Shown here one piece after another: positions 36,141 through 45,625 of a DNA stretch of 64,000 nt. Position 1 is the stretch's first letter. Every line of letters starts with the position of its first letter. Location: the NCBI GenBank assembly GCA_011365055.1, contig RDOG01000009.1, positions 108,548-172,547 of the forward strand, written 5' to 3'. This DNA is from Promethearchaeota archaeon. Lineage in GTDB: Archaea > Asgardarchaeota > Lokiarchaeia > Helarchaeales > RDOG01. A program made the position numbers and the translations under genes. The notes beneath the pieces are model-generated. The model searched no databases, was not told where the DNA came from, and saw only the letters and a list, made by a program, of their open reading frames with translations.

Positions 36141-36830
36141 TTAAATCTCATTTTGATATTTTTTGATAGCGTTTGCTATTTCTATGAGAATTTTTTCTGG
36201 ATCTTTCGCTTTCGTAAAAGCAGAAGCTAATAAAACACCCCGTGTTTTTAATTTTAAGGCAGCATAAACATCATCACCAGTAGACACACCCGCACCACAA
36301 AGTGGAATGACTTTATCTCCGAATTTTAAGATGTTATTCACGCTTTTTTCAACTAAATCAGGTTCAGTTGTTGAAATAGAAATTCCGGTACCAATCAAGC
36401 TAGGCAGCTCAAATGCCACAAAAGTAGGATTTAACGTGGAAATCGCTCCTGAAGTTTCAGGATTAGCAGCACAAATACAAGTTTCAAGCTTTAAATTCTT
36501 CAATCTTTCAAGCGCTGTTTCTAAATCAAATAATTTGATTTTATGTTCTGCATGATTTAATAATGTCCCATTAGCACCAGCTTCCACAATAGCCTCTGGA
36601 AGAATAAATCCCGTGTTTGAACCTGGCTCGATGGGATCAATGTGTTGGGCATAAATTGGAACTTCAGTTTCTTGAGTTAATCTAAAAATATCAACAGCTT
36701 GTGCAGCTACAATAATATTAATATCAAACTCTTTAATTATTTTCTCACAAATTTTTGTTAAATTCAAAGCACCCTTCCCAGTTGCTTGAATATATGTTTT
36801 ATAATTAATTAAAACTACCGGCAGCTTCAT
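36141..36830 (-). CDS. tpiA: triosephosphate isomerase, archaeal type
   Basis: 229 aa, the short archaeal form. It interconverts dihydroxyacetone phosphate and glyceraldehyde 3-phosphate. Motifs: INYKTY (substrate lysine), LNHAEHKI (catalytic His region), AFELPSLIGTG (catalytic Glu and loop 6) and CGAGVSTGDDV (phosphate). First gene of a two-gene unit with DUF89, divergent from the class II aldolase gene, so two adjacent glycolytic steps share one promoter region. Confidence 0.94.
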   Translation of the reverse strand: MKLPVVLINYKTYIQATGKGALNLTKICEKIIKEFDINIIVAAQAVDIFRLTQETEVPIYAQHIDPIEPGSNTGFILPEAIVEAGANGTLLNHAEHKIKLFDLETALERLKNLKLETCICAANPETSGAISTLNPTFVAFELPSLIGTGISISTTEPDLVEKSVNNILKFGDKVIPLCGAGVSTGDDVYAALKLKTRGVLLASAFTKAKDPEKILIEIANAIKKYQNEI

Positions 36831-36958
36831 TTTTAATTTAATCTCCTATAATTATACTTGTTCTTATTTTTTTTATTAACATATTAATATAATTATTGCG
36901 AATGATTAATTATTGATAATTCAAATAATAATAGGAAAAAATTTAGTAGGTTTATAAA

Positions 36959-38083
36959 ATGGGATATAAACATGAAGCTATACCTGGGTTTAATGCTTAT
37001 AAAAAATTAAAAAAGTCAAATTCAATAATTTTAGCTGCTAATACTAGAATAAATATAGGTATAATAGAAGGAATATTAGAAGCTGCAAAAAAAGTGAACA
37101 CTATAGTTATTTTTGAATTAGCAAAATCAGAGAGTGATTTAGAAGGGGGTTATACAGGATTAACTCCAAAAACTTTTTCGCATAATGTGAAAGTTGCAGC
37201 TGAAAAAGTAAATTGGCCTTGGTTTATTTTACATGGAGATCATTTAACAATCAAGAATCCAGAAAAAGATGTACCTTATATTAAAAATCTGTTAAAACAA
37301 CAAATTCAATCAGGTTATACAAGCTTTGCAATTGATGCTTCTTTCTTATTTGATACAAGTGGAAAAACCACGATCGAAGAATTAAAGAAAAATATCGAGG
37401 TTACAACGGAAATAGCAAAATATATCAAAGATAATACTGATTCATCGAATCCTCCTGGTTTAGAAGTGGAAGTTGGTGAAATAGGAAAGAAAGATAAAAA
37501 TTCCGGATTAGTAATAACTACAATTGATGAAGCAACAACTTATATCGAACAATTAAATAAAAATGAAATATTTCCAAACTTGCTTGCTATTGCAAATGGT
37601 TCTACTCACGGCAACATATATGATGAATCAGGCAAAATGATTGAGCAAGTTTCGATAGACATTCCTAGAACCATTGAAATAGGAAAAGCATTACAAAAAT
37701 ATGATGTAAAAATAGCACAACACGGAATAACGGGAACTCCCTTAGAATTAATAGCGTCACGTTTTCCAAAAGAAGTAATTCAAAAAGGAAATGTTGGTAC
37801 TTATTGGATGAACATTGCATGGGATGTTTTAAAAGTTTTTCAGCCAGAATTATTTAAAAATATAACAGAATGGACTTTATCAGAAGCAAAAAATAGAGGA
37901 GAAACAAAGCCAGATGCAATTTTATTTGGAAATAATTCAAAATATGCAATTAAAAAATTCTTTAGTGAAATATATGCTGTTGATGAAGAAACTCAAGAAG
38001 CGTTAAAAGCGAATGCATATTCAGAGGCCTTAAAATTCTTTAGAGCGTTCAGTTCGACTAATTTAGTGAAATTATTGAAGTAA
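36959..38083 (+). CDS. class II fructose-bisphosphate aldolase family
   Basis: 374 aa zinc aldolase. LHGDH (residues 91-95) holds the zinc-ligand and catalytic residues; EVEVGEIG, a second ligand in NGSTHGN and a third in AQHGITGTP complete the site. It is longer than the 285-300 aa bacterial GatY/KbaY type. Archaea often use other aldolases, so this copy is either an Asgard glycolytic aldolase or acts on a related ketose bisphosphate. Divergent from tpiA, which supports glycolysis/gluconeogenesis. Confidence 0.82.
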   Translation: MGYKHEAIPGFNAYKKLKKSNSIILAANTRINIGIIEGILEAAKKVNTIVIFELAKSESDLEGGYTGLTPKTFSHNVKVAAEKVNWPWFILHGDHLTIKNPEKDVPYIKNLLKQQIQSGYTSFAIDASFLFDTSGKTTIEELKKNIEVTTEIAKYIKDNTDSSNPPGLEVEVGEIGKKDKNSGLVITTIDEATTYIEQLNKNEIFPNLLAIANGSTHGNIYDESGKMIEQVSIDIPRTIEIGKALQKYDVKIAQHGITGTPLELIASRFPKEVIQKGNVGTYWMNIAWDVLKVFQPELFKNITEWTLSEAKNRGETKPDAILFGNNSKYAIKKFFSEIYAVDEETQEALKANAYSEALKFFRAFSSTNLVKLLK

Positions 38084-38099
38084 AATTAAAAAATTTGAT

Positions 38100-39041
38100 C
38101 TAATTAATAATTTCTATTCCATCTGAAGTAACAATGAAGCTATGTTCCGTTTGAGCAACCAAACATCCTTTTTCATCTGCTAATGGATGATATTCATGGA
38201 GAATTTTTAATCTAGTTAATTCTCTGAGACCAAGGTTAAATCCAAATCCAACATCTTTAACTAACCATCTCTTGGCAAATGGAAGCGTCTTGTATTTATT
38301 ATTTATGACTTTCAATATTTTTCTTGCTGGTGTAGACCTAGGAAAATTTCTTGCTGGAAGAATATTATAAATATAGCATACTTTCATTTCATGAACCCTT
38401 CCAGTTCCTGTACTTGCAAAAGATTCCATCGCATATACTTCATTCTCTTCCAATTTTTCACCTTTTTTAAGGGAAATATTAGGAATTACTTTTTTACCGT
38501 GTAATTCATATTGTTCTAATAAATGGCCTGAAAGATCTATGACAGGTATGTATCCATAAGATCTAATCTTCTCTTCTGCAAGTTTACCTAATTCGTTTGT
38601 TTGTACTCCAGGCCCAGCAGCGTTTAAAACAGCTTCAACTGCTTCTTTTGAGGCAATACATAGATTATCATGCTCAGGATTGAAGGATACAGAAAAAGCA
38701 TAATCAGAAATGAACCCATCGATATGAATTCCATAATCAACTTTAACAATATCCCCTTCTTTAATTACTACTTCATCTCCTGGGGGGGAGGAATAATGAG
38801 CTGCAATATTGTTTAACGAAACATTACATGGAAAAGCTAAACCGCCTTTATCTCCAACCTTTTCTAATATCATATTTTCAATATTTTCGCAAATATCTAT
38901 TAATTTCACTCCAATTTTAACCAAATCTTTTGCTCTTGGAGCAATCTCTTTTGAGATTTTTCCTGCTTGACGATGATTTTCCATTTTTTCTTTTAATAAT
39001 TCTTCTTCTGATTTTGATTCTTGATTTTTTTCTTGAGCCAT
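38100..39041 (-). CDS. map: methionine aminopeptidase, type II
   Basis: 313 aa. Removes N-terminal methionine from nascent proteins. Metal ligands are visible in order: VKVDYGIHIDGF (D), SDYAFS (D), LSGHLL (H), AMESFA (E) and QTEHSF (E). The insert between the His and first Glu ligands and the helical segment after it mark the archaeal/eukaryotic type II. GAGGCT precedes the ATG at 39041. Divergent from the radical SAM gene. Confidence 0.93.
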   Translation of the reverse strand: MAQEKNQESKSEEELLKEKMENHRQAGKISKEIAPRAKDLVKIGVKLIDICENIENMILEKVGDKGGLAFPCNVSLNNIAAHYSSPPGDEVVIKEGDIVKVDYGIHIDGFISDYAFSVSFNPEHDNLCIASKEAVEAVLNAAGPGVQTNELGKLAEEKIRSYGYIPVIDLSGHLLEQYELHGKKVIPNISLKKGEKLEENEVYAMESFASTGTGRVHEMKVCYIYNILPARNFPRSTPARKILKVINNKYKTLPFAKRWLVKDVGFGFNLGLRELTRLKILHEYHPLADEKGCLVAQTEHSFIVTSDGIEIIN

Positions 39042-39140
39042 CTATTTAGCCTCTTTTGGAATTAATAAATAATTGTTTTTTTATAATTTTTTAAGTTTTC
39101 TTTAGGAGTTTATATATCGAATCTACAAAAAAAAAGAATC

Positions 39141-40688
39141 ATGAAACAATTAGACGTGTTATTGATACATCCTTCAACATTACTTGATGAAAAAAAAGCC
39201 AACAGAACCATTATGTCAAATACGTTAATTGGTTATGGTTTATTAAGTATTGGAACCATTTTAAAAAAAAACGGTTATGAAGTAGAAATCTGGAATATAC
39301 CGGCTTTATATTATAAGGGATTAACAAGAGATAATATTTGTGCAATTTTTAAGAAATACGATCCTCTAGTTATCGGAATTGAATTGAATTGGATTCATTT
39401 CAGTAAAGGTGCGTTTGAATGGGCTAAATTATTAAGAAAAGAATTGCCAAACTCAAAAATTGTTTTAGGAGGAGTCCATCAAAATATTATTCTAAAAATG
39501 CTACAAAATTCAAGCAAACAATTAAAAATATTAAGTGAACATATCGATGCTTTTTTCATAGGAGAAGCGGAGAAAAGTTTTTTAAAATATGTTGAAATGG
39601 TTAAAAATAAGCGAGATCCATCTAAGATAAAGGGTACGATTTCATTTAAAAATAATTTACTTCATAATAATGGACCGCCTGAAATTTATGAAGACCTTGA
39701 TGAAATACCGCCTTATGATTTGAAAATAGTTCGCCCTAAATCTTCTGAATCATTTAATTTAGCTATAATAAATACATGTAGAGGTCCTTGTAAATATAAT
39801 TGCATTTACTGTATTGGTAATAACAAAACATACGGAACTACTAACATTTCACCAAGATTAGAACTTGCATTTCATTCTCCAAAATGGATAATTGCCCAAA
39901 TTAAATATATATTAAAAGAAAATAAATCAATTAATCTTTCGATTCAAGATTATATTTATTGTAATCCAAAAAAAGTTCTTCAAATTGCCCAAGAGATACA
40001 AAAATGTCCAGAATTTAACGAAAAAATCAAATCATTCAATTTTGCTATGTTACCAGGAACAATAAATAAAGAAGTTTTTGAGAATCTTTCGAGAGCATCC
40101 GTTGATAATATTGATTTTGGAATTGAATCGGGTAGTGAAAATGTATTAAATCTTATGAGAAGACCATATAATATAAATGTAATTTATGATAGCTTAAAAA
40201 ATTGCGTGAAAAATGGCATTATTGCAAAAACTTATTGGATGGTAGGATTACCCGAGGAAAAAAAACAAGATATTTTCTTAACAAAAAAATTAATTAAAGA
40301 AACAATTAATTTAGGAGCAATCCCAAGTTGGGTAACTCCAGTTTGCATTTTTCCAACTCTTGAAATGTATGAAAATGCAGAAAAATACGGAATAAAGCCT
40401 CGATTTTTATCATTCCAAGAATATTTTATCTTTTCGGAAACTCTAAGAAATAGAAGTAATTTTTATCCAGATGTGATCACGCATAGTACAAGATTTATGG
40501 ATTATAAGGAAATCATGGAAACTTCAAATGAAATTAAAAGATATATACTTGAACAAAAAGAAGTGATTCTAGAAAATCAATTAAAAAATCTTAGTACTTA
40601 TGTTGATCATCATCCTGAATACGTTTTAAATTATTTAGAGTCCAAAATTAATTCTTTAATTGGTAATATTTCAGAAACTTTTTTTTAA
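39141..40688 (+). CDS. B12-binding-type radical SAM protein
   Basis: 515 aa. The N-terminal Rossmann domain (1-190) has the cobalamin-domain pattern (IVLGGVH, ending in FIGEAEKSFLK) but lacks an obvious DxHxxG cobalamin motif. The radical SAM core has C217-x3-C221-x2-C224 for the 4Fe-4S cluster, with an extra C213 just before, plus FGIESGSENVL. Members modify lipids, tetrapyrroles, tRNA or peptides; substrate unknown. It ends overlapping by 4 nt with the convergent tmk gene. Confidence 0.82.
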   Translation: MKQLDVLLIHPSTLLDEKKANRTIMSNTLIGYGLLSIGTILKKNGYEVEIWNIPALYYKGLTRDNICAIFKKYDPLVIGIELNWIHFSKGAFEWAKLLRKELPNSKIVLGGVHQNIILKMLQNSSKQLKILSEHIDAFFIGEAEKSFLKYVEMVKNKRDPSKIKGTISFKNNLLHNNGPPEIYEDLDEIPPYDLKIVRPKSSESFNLAIINTCRGPCKYNCIYCIGNNKTYGTTNISPRLELAFHSPKWIIAQIKYILKENKSINLSIQDYIYCNPKKVLQIAQEIQKCPEFNEKIKSFNFAMLPGTINKEVFENLSRASVDNIDFGIESGSENVLNLMRRPYNINVIYDSLKNCVKNGIIAKTYWMVGLPEEKKQDIFLTKKLIKETINLGAIPSWVTPVCIFPTLEMYENAEKYGIKPRFLSFQEYFIFSETLRNRSNFYPDVITHSTRFMDYKEIMETSNEIKRYILEQKEVILENQLKNLSTYVDHHPEYVLNYLESKINSLIGNISETFF

Positions 40689-41272
40689 TCCAATTTTTTT
40701 TTAATTATTTTTATTATTTTTTCGTGGACTATGAAAATAGGGGCTTCTGTGTTTATGATTTCATAATTTAATTGTCTTGCTCTATCTAAAAATTTCTCTC
40801 TTACATCCTTCAAAATTTCAAATTTTTCAAATTTCTCAAATTCACTTCTATCTTTTTTAATTCTTTCAATTGCAACTTTTGGATCTATGTCTAATATAAT
40901 GCAAATATCTGGTTTCAAAGCAAATTTATTTATTTGTTTTATCCAATTGATATCAACGCCACTGTTTGATTGATAGCATATGCTAGATTCTATATATCTA
41001 TCAGAAATGACATTAATTTGAGATTCTAATAAAGACTTAATTTCTTTTGTATGTTGAGCTCTATCTGCAGCAAATAGGAGAGCATCAACTTCTGGAAAAC
41101 CTTTATTTGATTTTAAATAATCTTTTATGAGCATGCCAATATCAGATTTAGTTGGTTCGTGCGTGATTCTTACGTTTAAATTTTGATCATTAAACCATTT
41201 TTTCAATAATTTAACATGAGTTGTTGATCCACAACCATCAATTCCATCCAACACAATAAATAATGGTTTCAT
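40685..41272 (-). CDS. tmk: thymidylate kinase-like, altered Walker A
   Basis: 195 aa from the ATG at 41272; the longer frame runs into the gene before it. Phosphorylates dTMP to dTDP. FIVLDGIDGCGSTTH is the P-loop, with Ser where most TMKs have the Walker A lysine (GxGKTT). The dTMP-binding DRYIESSICYQ, the LFAADRAQH motif and DIDPKVAIERI are normal. The gene follows a multi-TM protein gene by 13 nt. It could be an active variant or an inactive paralogue. Confidence 0.8.
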   Translation of the reverse strand: MKPLFIVLDGIDGCGSTTHVKLLKKWFNDQNLNVRITHEPTKSDIGMLIKDYLKSNKGFPEVDALLFAADRAQHTKEIKSLLESQINVISDRYIESSICYQSNSGVDINWIKQINKFALKPDICIILDIDPKVAIERIKKDRSEFEKFEKFEILKDVREKFLDRARQLNYEIINTEAPIFIVHEKIIKIIKKKLD

Positions 41273-41285
41273 AAGGTTGCTCCCT

Positions 41286-42806
41286 CTATACATCCTTACC
41301 AGTAAAAAAACGCCTAACAAAATCAATTCCACTTTTAATTGTGTCACTTATATTTTCTCTACCATCTGAATCAGGATCGAATAAATCAATAATTCCAGAT
41401 ATCATAATTTCTCTTATCGTATCTGCCATCTCTTTAAGCAAAGAATTTCTTTCATCCTTATCAATTAATCTTAAAAATTCTAAAAATGCATTTTTCATTG
41501 ATGTATCATTTACAAAACTCTTCCTCACTTTTGCTGAAATAAAATATGCAATGAAACAAACTAATGTTATGCCATATATAGAATAAATAAGATATTCATT
41601 AAAAATATTCCAAGTTATTTGAATTATAAAGCCATAAACTAGAGTAGTTCCAAAAAGAAGGTGTATTTGGTAATATATTAAAGAAAATATACACTGAAAA
41701 ATCCCAAGAAACATAAATATTTGTGCCTCTTTAATTGGACCTGACTTTTCTTTTATAGAACTAAACGGTTTGGATTTTTTGGAACTTTTTGGAATTTTCA
41801 TTACGTCCTTTTCACTCTCTTCTTCAATATTTATTATTATGATATCATCATCGTCTTTGAATGTTCTTTCTTTCTTTAGTTTCTCCCTCTGTTTTCTTAA
41901 AATTTCTTTTAAAGAACTAATTTTTTGTTTTTTGAATAATTTCTTTTCAAATTGATCTAATGGTTTAATAATTTGAACCGAACCTAAAAAAGACACGATA
42001 ATGATTAATCCAATATAAATCATATTTTTTTGAATGGAATTTAAAAATATTAGAGTAAATATGAAGAAAATTGATAAGGAAAAATAAAATATAAGAGTCA
42101 TTGCAAAATATTCAAAGGATTCATATTTGTTATAATTTGATTTTTTGAATAAATAGATTAATAAAATAGAACTCGAAAATCCAATGCAATAGAATATTAA
42201 ATTCAAGAAATTGGGAGTTAAATAAAAGAAATAGAGGAAGATGTGAGAACATATGAAGCCTAATAAAAGTAAACCTTTTAATAAATTTTTATATGCAAGA
42301 TCGTTTGGAGTTTTTCCGACTAAACTTAATTTAGCATACCAAGATTGATGGAAATTCTTTATTATTATAAGAATTCCAAATGAAAATATAACTAAATAGA
42401 AGAGGATCATATATTCATTAAAATATAATAGAATTGGGATTAGATTAAAAAAATAAATGATTAAAAAAGAGCCAAAACTTGTTATTATAAAAAATAGTAT
42501 TCTAATACCTTTTAAAAATACTTTCAAGGAAAAAAATCCAGTTATTATTAATCCTATCATAATGGAAAAATAAATAGAGACTAAAATCGCATTAATTACA
42601 TTCTCAAAGAAAGGAGTGAAAAACATTATGCCCAATGAAGAAATGCCAATTAAAAAAGCTCCCGTAAAAAAAACTATTCTGCGAGAAAATAATGTTTTTA
42701 TTCCATTTAGAAAGAATAATTTAAAAATATTTTGAAAAGTTCTTGAAACGAATGTGTCTTTATATTTCTCCTTACTATTTTTTTCTTGTTCATTTACTTC
42801 AGACAA
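41286..42806 (-). CDS. multi-TM membrane protein next to PadR
   Basis: 506 aa, about ten membrane segments: eight in residues 45-290, a charged cytoplasmic loop (about 290-370), two more (about 375-435) and a soluble C-terminus with an acidic FDPDSDGRE stretch. No family recognised. It is 26 nt downstream of the PadR-type regulator on the same strand. PadR regulators typically control neighbouring membrane or transport genes, so this is the likely target. Confidence 0.65.
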   Translation of the reverse strand: MSEVNEQEKNSKEKYKDTFVSRTFQNIFKLFFLNGIKTLFSRRIVFFTGAFLIGISSLGIMFFTPFFENVINAILVSIYFSIMIGLIITGFFSLKVFLKGIRILFFIITSFGSFLIIYFFNLIPILLYFNEYMILFYLVIFSFGILIIIKNFHQSWYAKLSLVGKTPNDLAYKNLLKGLLLLGFICSHIFLYFFYLTPNFLNLIFYCIGFSSSILLIYLFKKSNYNKYESFEYFAMTLIFYFSLSIFFIFTLIFLNSIQKNMIYIGLIIIVSFLGSVQIIKPLDQFEKKLFKKQKISSLKEILRKQREKLKKERTFKDDDDIIIINIEEESEKDVMKIPKSSKKSKPFSSIKEKSGPIKEAQIFMFLGIFQCIFSLIYYQIHLLFGTTLVYGFIIQITWNIFNEYLIYSIYGITLVCFIAYFISAKVRKSFVNDTSMKNAFLEFLRLIDKDERNSLLKEMADTIREIMISGIIDLFDPDSDGRENISDTIKSGIDFVRRFFTGKDV

Positions 42807-42832
42807 AAAAATCCACCTTATTTTAAATAAAT

Positions 42833-43456
42833 TTAATTAAAAATTACTTTTTTTTCCTCAAGTTGTTGAATTTTTAATTCTTTTTGTTTCTTTTTATTCA
42901 TTAAGTTTTTTAATTGTTCTTCATGATAATTAATTTGAGATTGAATAATTTTTATTTCTTCTTTTATTCTATTTAATTTTAAGTTCCTAAACGATTTTTC
43001 AAATCCTTCAGCAATGTTTTCACCGATTTCAGCAATGTTTTCACCAATTTCAGTAATGTTTTCACCAATTTCAGTAATATTTCTTATAAAATTTAAAAAA
43101 GAGTTGGAAAAAAAATAATCAAAGAATTTATTAGAAAATTCAATTTCTTTTTGAATCTCCCTATTATTTAGAATCTCAATTATAATTTTTCTCCCTTCTT
43201 CTGTTAGTTCATATTTTTTTCTAAATTTCTTTCCAGTATTTATATTTATGGATTTTAAAATACTTTTTTTTTCTAATCTTTCAAGAAGCGGATAAATAGT
43301 ACCTGATTGAGGAATAAATGAAGTTTCTTTAAATTGATTTCTTAATTTATCCATAATTTCGTTCCCATATAATGCTTTTTCTTTTAAAGTTCCTAATACT
43401 AACATTTCAATTGGACTCAACCTTCCTTTAAATCTCCCTTTCCTGTTTATGAACAT
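42833..43456 (-). CDS. PadR-family transcriptional regulator with heptad repeats
   Basis: 207 aa. Residues 12-95 form the PadR winged helix: LSPIEMLVLGTLKEKALYG, SGTIYPLLERLEKK, then KKYELTEEGRK in the wing and beyond. Residues about 125-152 are four 7-residue repeats of the type NITEIGE, encoded by near-identical 21-bp units, and the rest is a coiled coil for dimerisation. First gene of an operon with the multi-TM protein and tmk. A palindrome upstream (43515-43536) is a likely autoregulatory operator. Confidence 0.88.
   Translation of the reverse strand: MFINRKGRFKGRLSPIEMLVLGTLKEKALYGNEIMDKLRNQFKETSFIPQSGTIYPLLERLEKKSILKSININTGKKFRKKYELTEEGRKIIIEILNNREIQKEIEFSNKFFDYFFSNSFLNFIRNITEIGENITEIGENIAEIGENIAEGFEKSFRNLKLNRIKEEIKIIQSQINYHEEQLKNLMNKKKQKELKIQQLEEKKVIFN
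43000..43083 (-). repeat. 21-bp in-frame tandem repeat in PadR gene
   Basis: About four tandem 21-bp units that differ by few bases (plus-strand core AATGTTTTCACCAATTTCAG). They encode consecutive NI(T/A)E(I/G)(G/F)E heptads. The near-identity implies recent expansion, and length variation between strains would be expected. Confidence 0.8.
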
Positions 43457-43514
43457 TTAAACCACTTTTTATTTCAAATCAACCTAAATAGTTTCATATC
43501 CAATCATTAATATA

Positions 43515-43536
43515 TAGATTTCTACTAAGAAATCTA
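43515..43536. promoter_or_regulatory. palindromic operator candidate
   Basis: The 9-bp arms TAGATTTCT and AGAAATCTA flank ACTA. They are followed at once by two more AGAAATCG/GAAATCG half-site-like words. The site sits about 60-80 nt upstream of the PadR start, in the region shared with the divergent GT4 gene, and overlaps TATATA-like sequence. A dyad of this size next to a PadR gene is the usual autoregulatory arrangement. Confidence 0.6.
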
Positions 43537-43658
43537 CATAGAAATCGATATTGAAATCGTAAAATTTTTAATAATTCAACTAAATTAAATGAATAAAATA
43601 CATTTTTTTTAAAAATTAATTAAAAAGTATAATAAATGGGTTCTAATGGGATAAATTA

Positions 43659-44975
43659 ATGAGTAATTCTAAAAATTTTAAAATTTATTTAGTTTCAATA
43701 CAATATCCTCCTAATATAACAGGAGGAGGAGGAGTAATCGTTAGGGAACTCTCCCGTGAATTGGTTAAAAATAATAAAAATGTTACTGTTTTATGCTTTG
43801 GATTAAAAGATAAAAAAGATGAAATTCTGACATTATCAGATAAAGATGGAATTTTTAAAGTTCCTGTTAAAAGATTTTTTTCGGATGACTCAAATTTAAT
43901 AAAAAATCCATATCAAGGATCAAAAGAGGATGAATTTAAAAGATTTGAAGAATTTATTGAAAAAATTTTTAGGTTTTTAAAAAATAAAAAAGGTTTGATT
44001 CACCTGCATGGTCATTATTTAGTTCCTTTTTTAGCTAAAAAATTAAAAATGGAAGGTAATATGGCCCCCATTATCACCTCGTACCATGCACTTGAATCAA
44101 TTGCCTTAGAAAAAAAAAATATCAAAAATATTTATGCAATTAATTATATTCGAGAAAAAGAGCGAGAAAGCTTGAAATACTGTGATTTAGCTATTGTAAA
44201 TAGTAAAAAAGTTAAATATCAATTAAATTTAATGTATCCTGAAGAATTTAATCAAAATAAAGTTGCAATTTTACCAAATCCAGTAAATAATGAATTAATT
44301 TATTTTAAAAAAACATCAAAAAAAGAAAAGCTTCAAAATCGAAAAAAATATAATTTAAAAGAAGATTCGAATTTGATTTTTTCTATTGGTAGAATTGATA
44401 AAATTAAAGGATATGATATCTTAATTGAGAGTTTATACCATGTAGGTAAAATGACAGAGAAAAATATATCTCTTGTAATTGCAGGTTTTTTAGAAGATAA
44501 AAATATAGAATATTATAATATACTTAATGAACTTGCTTTTAAAATAAAAGATAGATATTCAAATATTGAAATTATTTTTATACCAAATATATCAAATGAG
44601 GAAAAAATAAAATTTTTGGACGATTGTATTTGTTTTATTACGGCTGCAATTTTAGAACCCTTTGGGATAACAACTTTGGAATCTTGGATTAGAGAAAAAC
44701 CAGTTATTACAAGTGAAACAGAGGGTAGTAAAGATCTTTTCAATATTAAAAAAAATGAAAAACCTATGTTTTTAATAAGGGATAAAGGACTAATTGTTAG
44801 CAATCAAAATGATAAAAGAGAGAATTTCGCGAAAGCAATTATTTATTTATTGAATAATATAGAAGAAAGCTTGAGAATGGGGAAATATGGAAAAGAATTT
44901 GTCCTAAAAAATTATACTTGGAAATCAATAGTTAAAAAATACATTGAAAAATATGATTCCCTCATAAATAATTAG
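43659..44975 (+). CDS. GT4-family glycosyltransferase
   Basis: 438 aa GT-B fold enzyme. N-terminal acceptor domain: QYPPNITGGGGVIVRELSREL and HLHGHY. C-terminal donor domain: FSIGRIDKIKGYDILIE and the EX7E signature EPFGITTLE. It transfers a sugar from a nucleotide-sugar donor, probably for N-glycans or surface polysaccharide; donor and acceptor are unknown. No signal or membrane segment. Divergent from the PadR gene and possibly under the same operator. Confidence 0.88.
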   Translation: MSNSKNFKIYLVSIQYPPNITGGGGVIVRELSRELVKNNKNVTVLCFGLKDKKDEILTLSDKDGIFKVPVKRFFSDDSNLIKNPYQGSKEDEFKRFEEFIEKIFRFLKNKKGLIHLHGHYLVPFLAKKLKMEGNMAPIITSYHALESIALEKKNIKNIYAINYIREKERESLKYCDLAIVNSKKVKYQLNLMYPEEFNQNKVAILPNPVNNELIYFKKTSKKEKLQNRKKYNLKEDSNLIFSIGRIDKIKGYDILIESLYHVGKMTEKNISLVIAGFLEDKNIEYYNILNELAFKIKDRYSNIEIIFIPNISNEEKIKFLDDCICFITAAILEPFGITTLESWIREKPVITSETEGSKDLFNIKKNEKPMFLIRDKGLIVSNQNDKRENFAKAIIYLLNNIEESLRMGKYGKEFVLKNYTWKSIVKKYIEKYDSLINN

Positions 44976-45037
44976 AATTTTCAAAAATTAAAAAAAAATG
45001 GATTTAATAATGATTTAAAATTTCTAAAGTATTTTTC

Positions 45038-45169
45038 TTAGAACCAAGGCCAAGGAGAAAATGGATCTGCTTTTATTTCATCAATATTTTCTGAACCAAC
45101 AGCAAACGAAGTCAATACTTTCATAAAATTTAAGATTTTACTTTCAACCAAATCATCTATCATTGACAT
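45038..45169 (-). CDS. small protein (43 aa)
   Basis: A short frame starting MSMIDDLVESK and ending DPFSPWPWF, with a strong GGTGAT ribosome-binding site 5 nt before the ATG at 45169. The peptide has an amphipathic helix (about 3-22) and an aromatic/proline C-terminus with two Trp and two Phe. It stands alone in a 650-nt gap. No family recognised. The ribosome-binding site and the non-random C-terminus are the reasons to call it. Confidence 0.5.
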   Translation of the reverse strand: MSMIDDLVESKILNFMKVLTSFAVGSENIDEIKADPFSPWPWF

Positions 45170-45595
45170 TTTTATCACCCATAATTTTTTCATCAGATTT
45201 GATGATGACTTTCCTCAATTAATTTTATTTAAAAAGTCAAAGTATAAAAATGTCGAAAAGCGTAAGTTTGAATGAAATTTCTTTAGAATTAAATTAAAAT
45301 TAAATATTTTTTAAGTTTAAAGAGAATTTCCAAATTCCCTTGACAGACGAAAATATTTCAAGTTTTATCGGCATTTGATTAATTTCAAGTGAATGTACAG
45401 GAGATTTACGTTTTTCCAAATTCTAAAGCAAAATGAATGGAACTCTTTAATAAATATAAAAACGGCTTAAAATGAATCAATAAGAGGATAAAGGGAAAGT
45501 TTTTCATGCTCTCAGTGTATGCTAAAATAATGTCGAATAACCTCAAAAATTACTTGAATTCTCGAAAAATCAAAGGAATTGAAAAATTCTCAGCT

Positions 45596-45614
45596 AAAAA
45601 AAAAAAGAAAAAAA
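45596..45614 (-). terminator. oligo-T terminator after EAP30-like gene
   Basis: On the minus strand, runs of 7 and 11 T separated by one C lie 12 nt past the EAP30-like stop codon. This is a typical archaeal poly-U termination signal for the SPFH/EAP30 operon. Confidence 0.55.
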
Positions 45615-45625
45615 CACGAATGAAA

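Larger units (their letters stand above)
44976..45625. other. intergenic region with one small gene
   Basis: Apart from the small minus-strand frame at 45038-45169, I see only AT-rich sequence. A short dyad GAATTT-CC-AAATTC lies near 45324-45340 and an A-run lies close to the EAP30-like gene end. No tRNA, CRISPR or longer frame is credible here. Confidence 0.5.

Noticed and set aside
43000..43083. Tandem repeats considered as a CRISPR or integration array
   Set aside because: Units are contiguous 21-bp in-frame repeats without spacers, inside a normal PadR gene.
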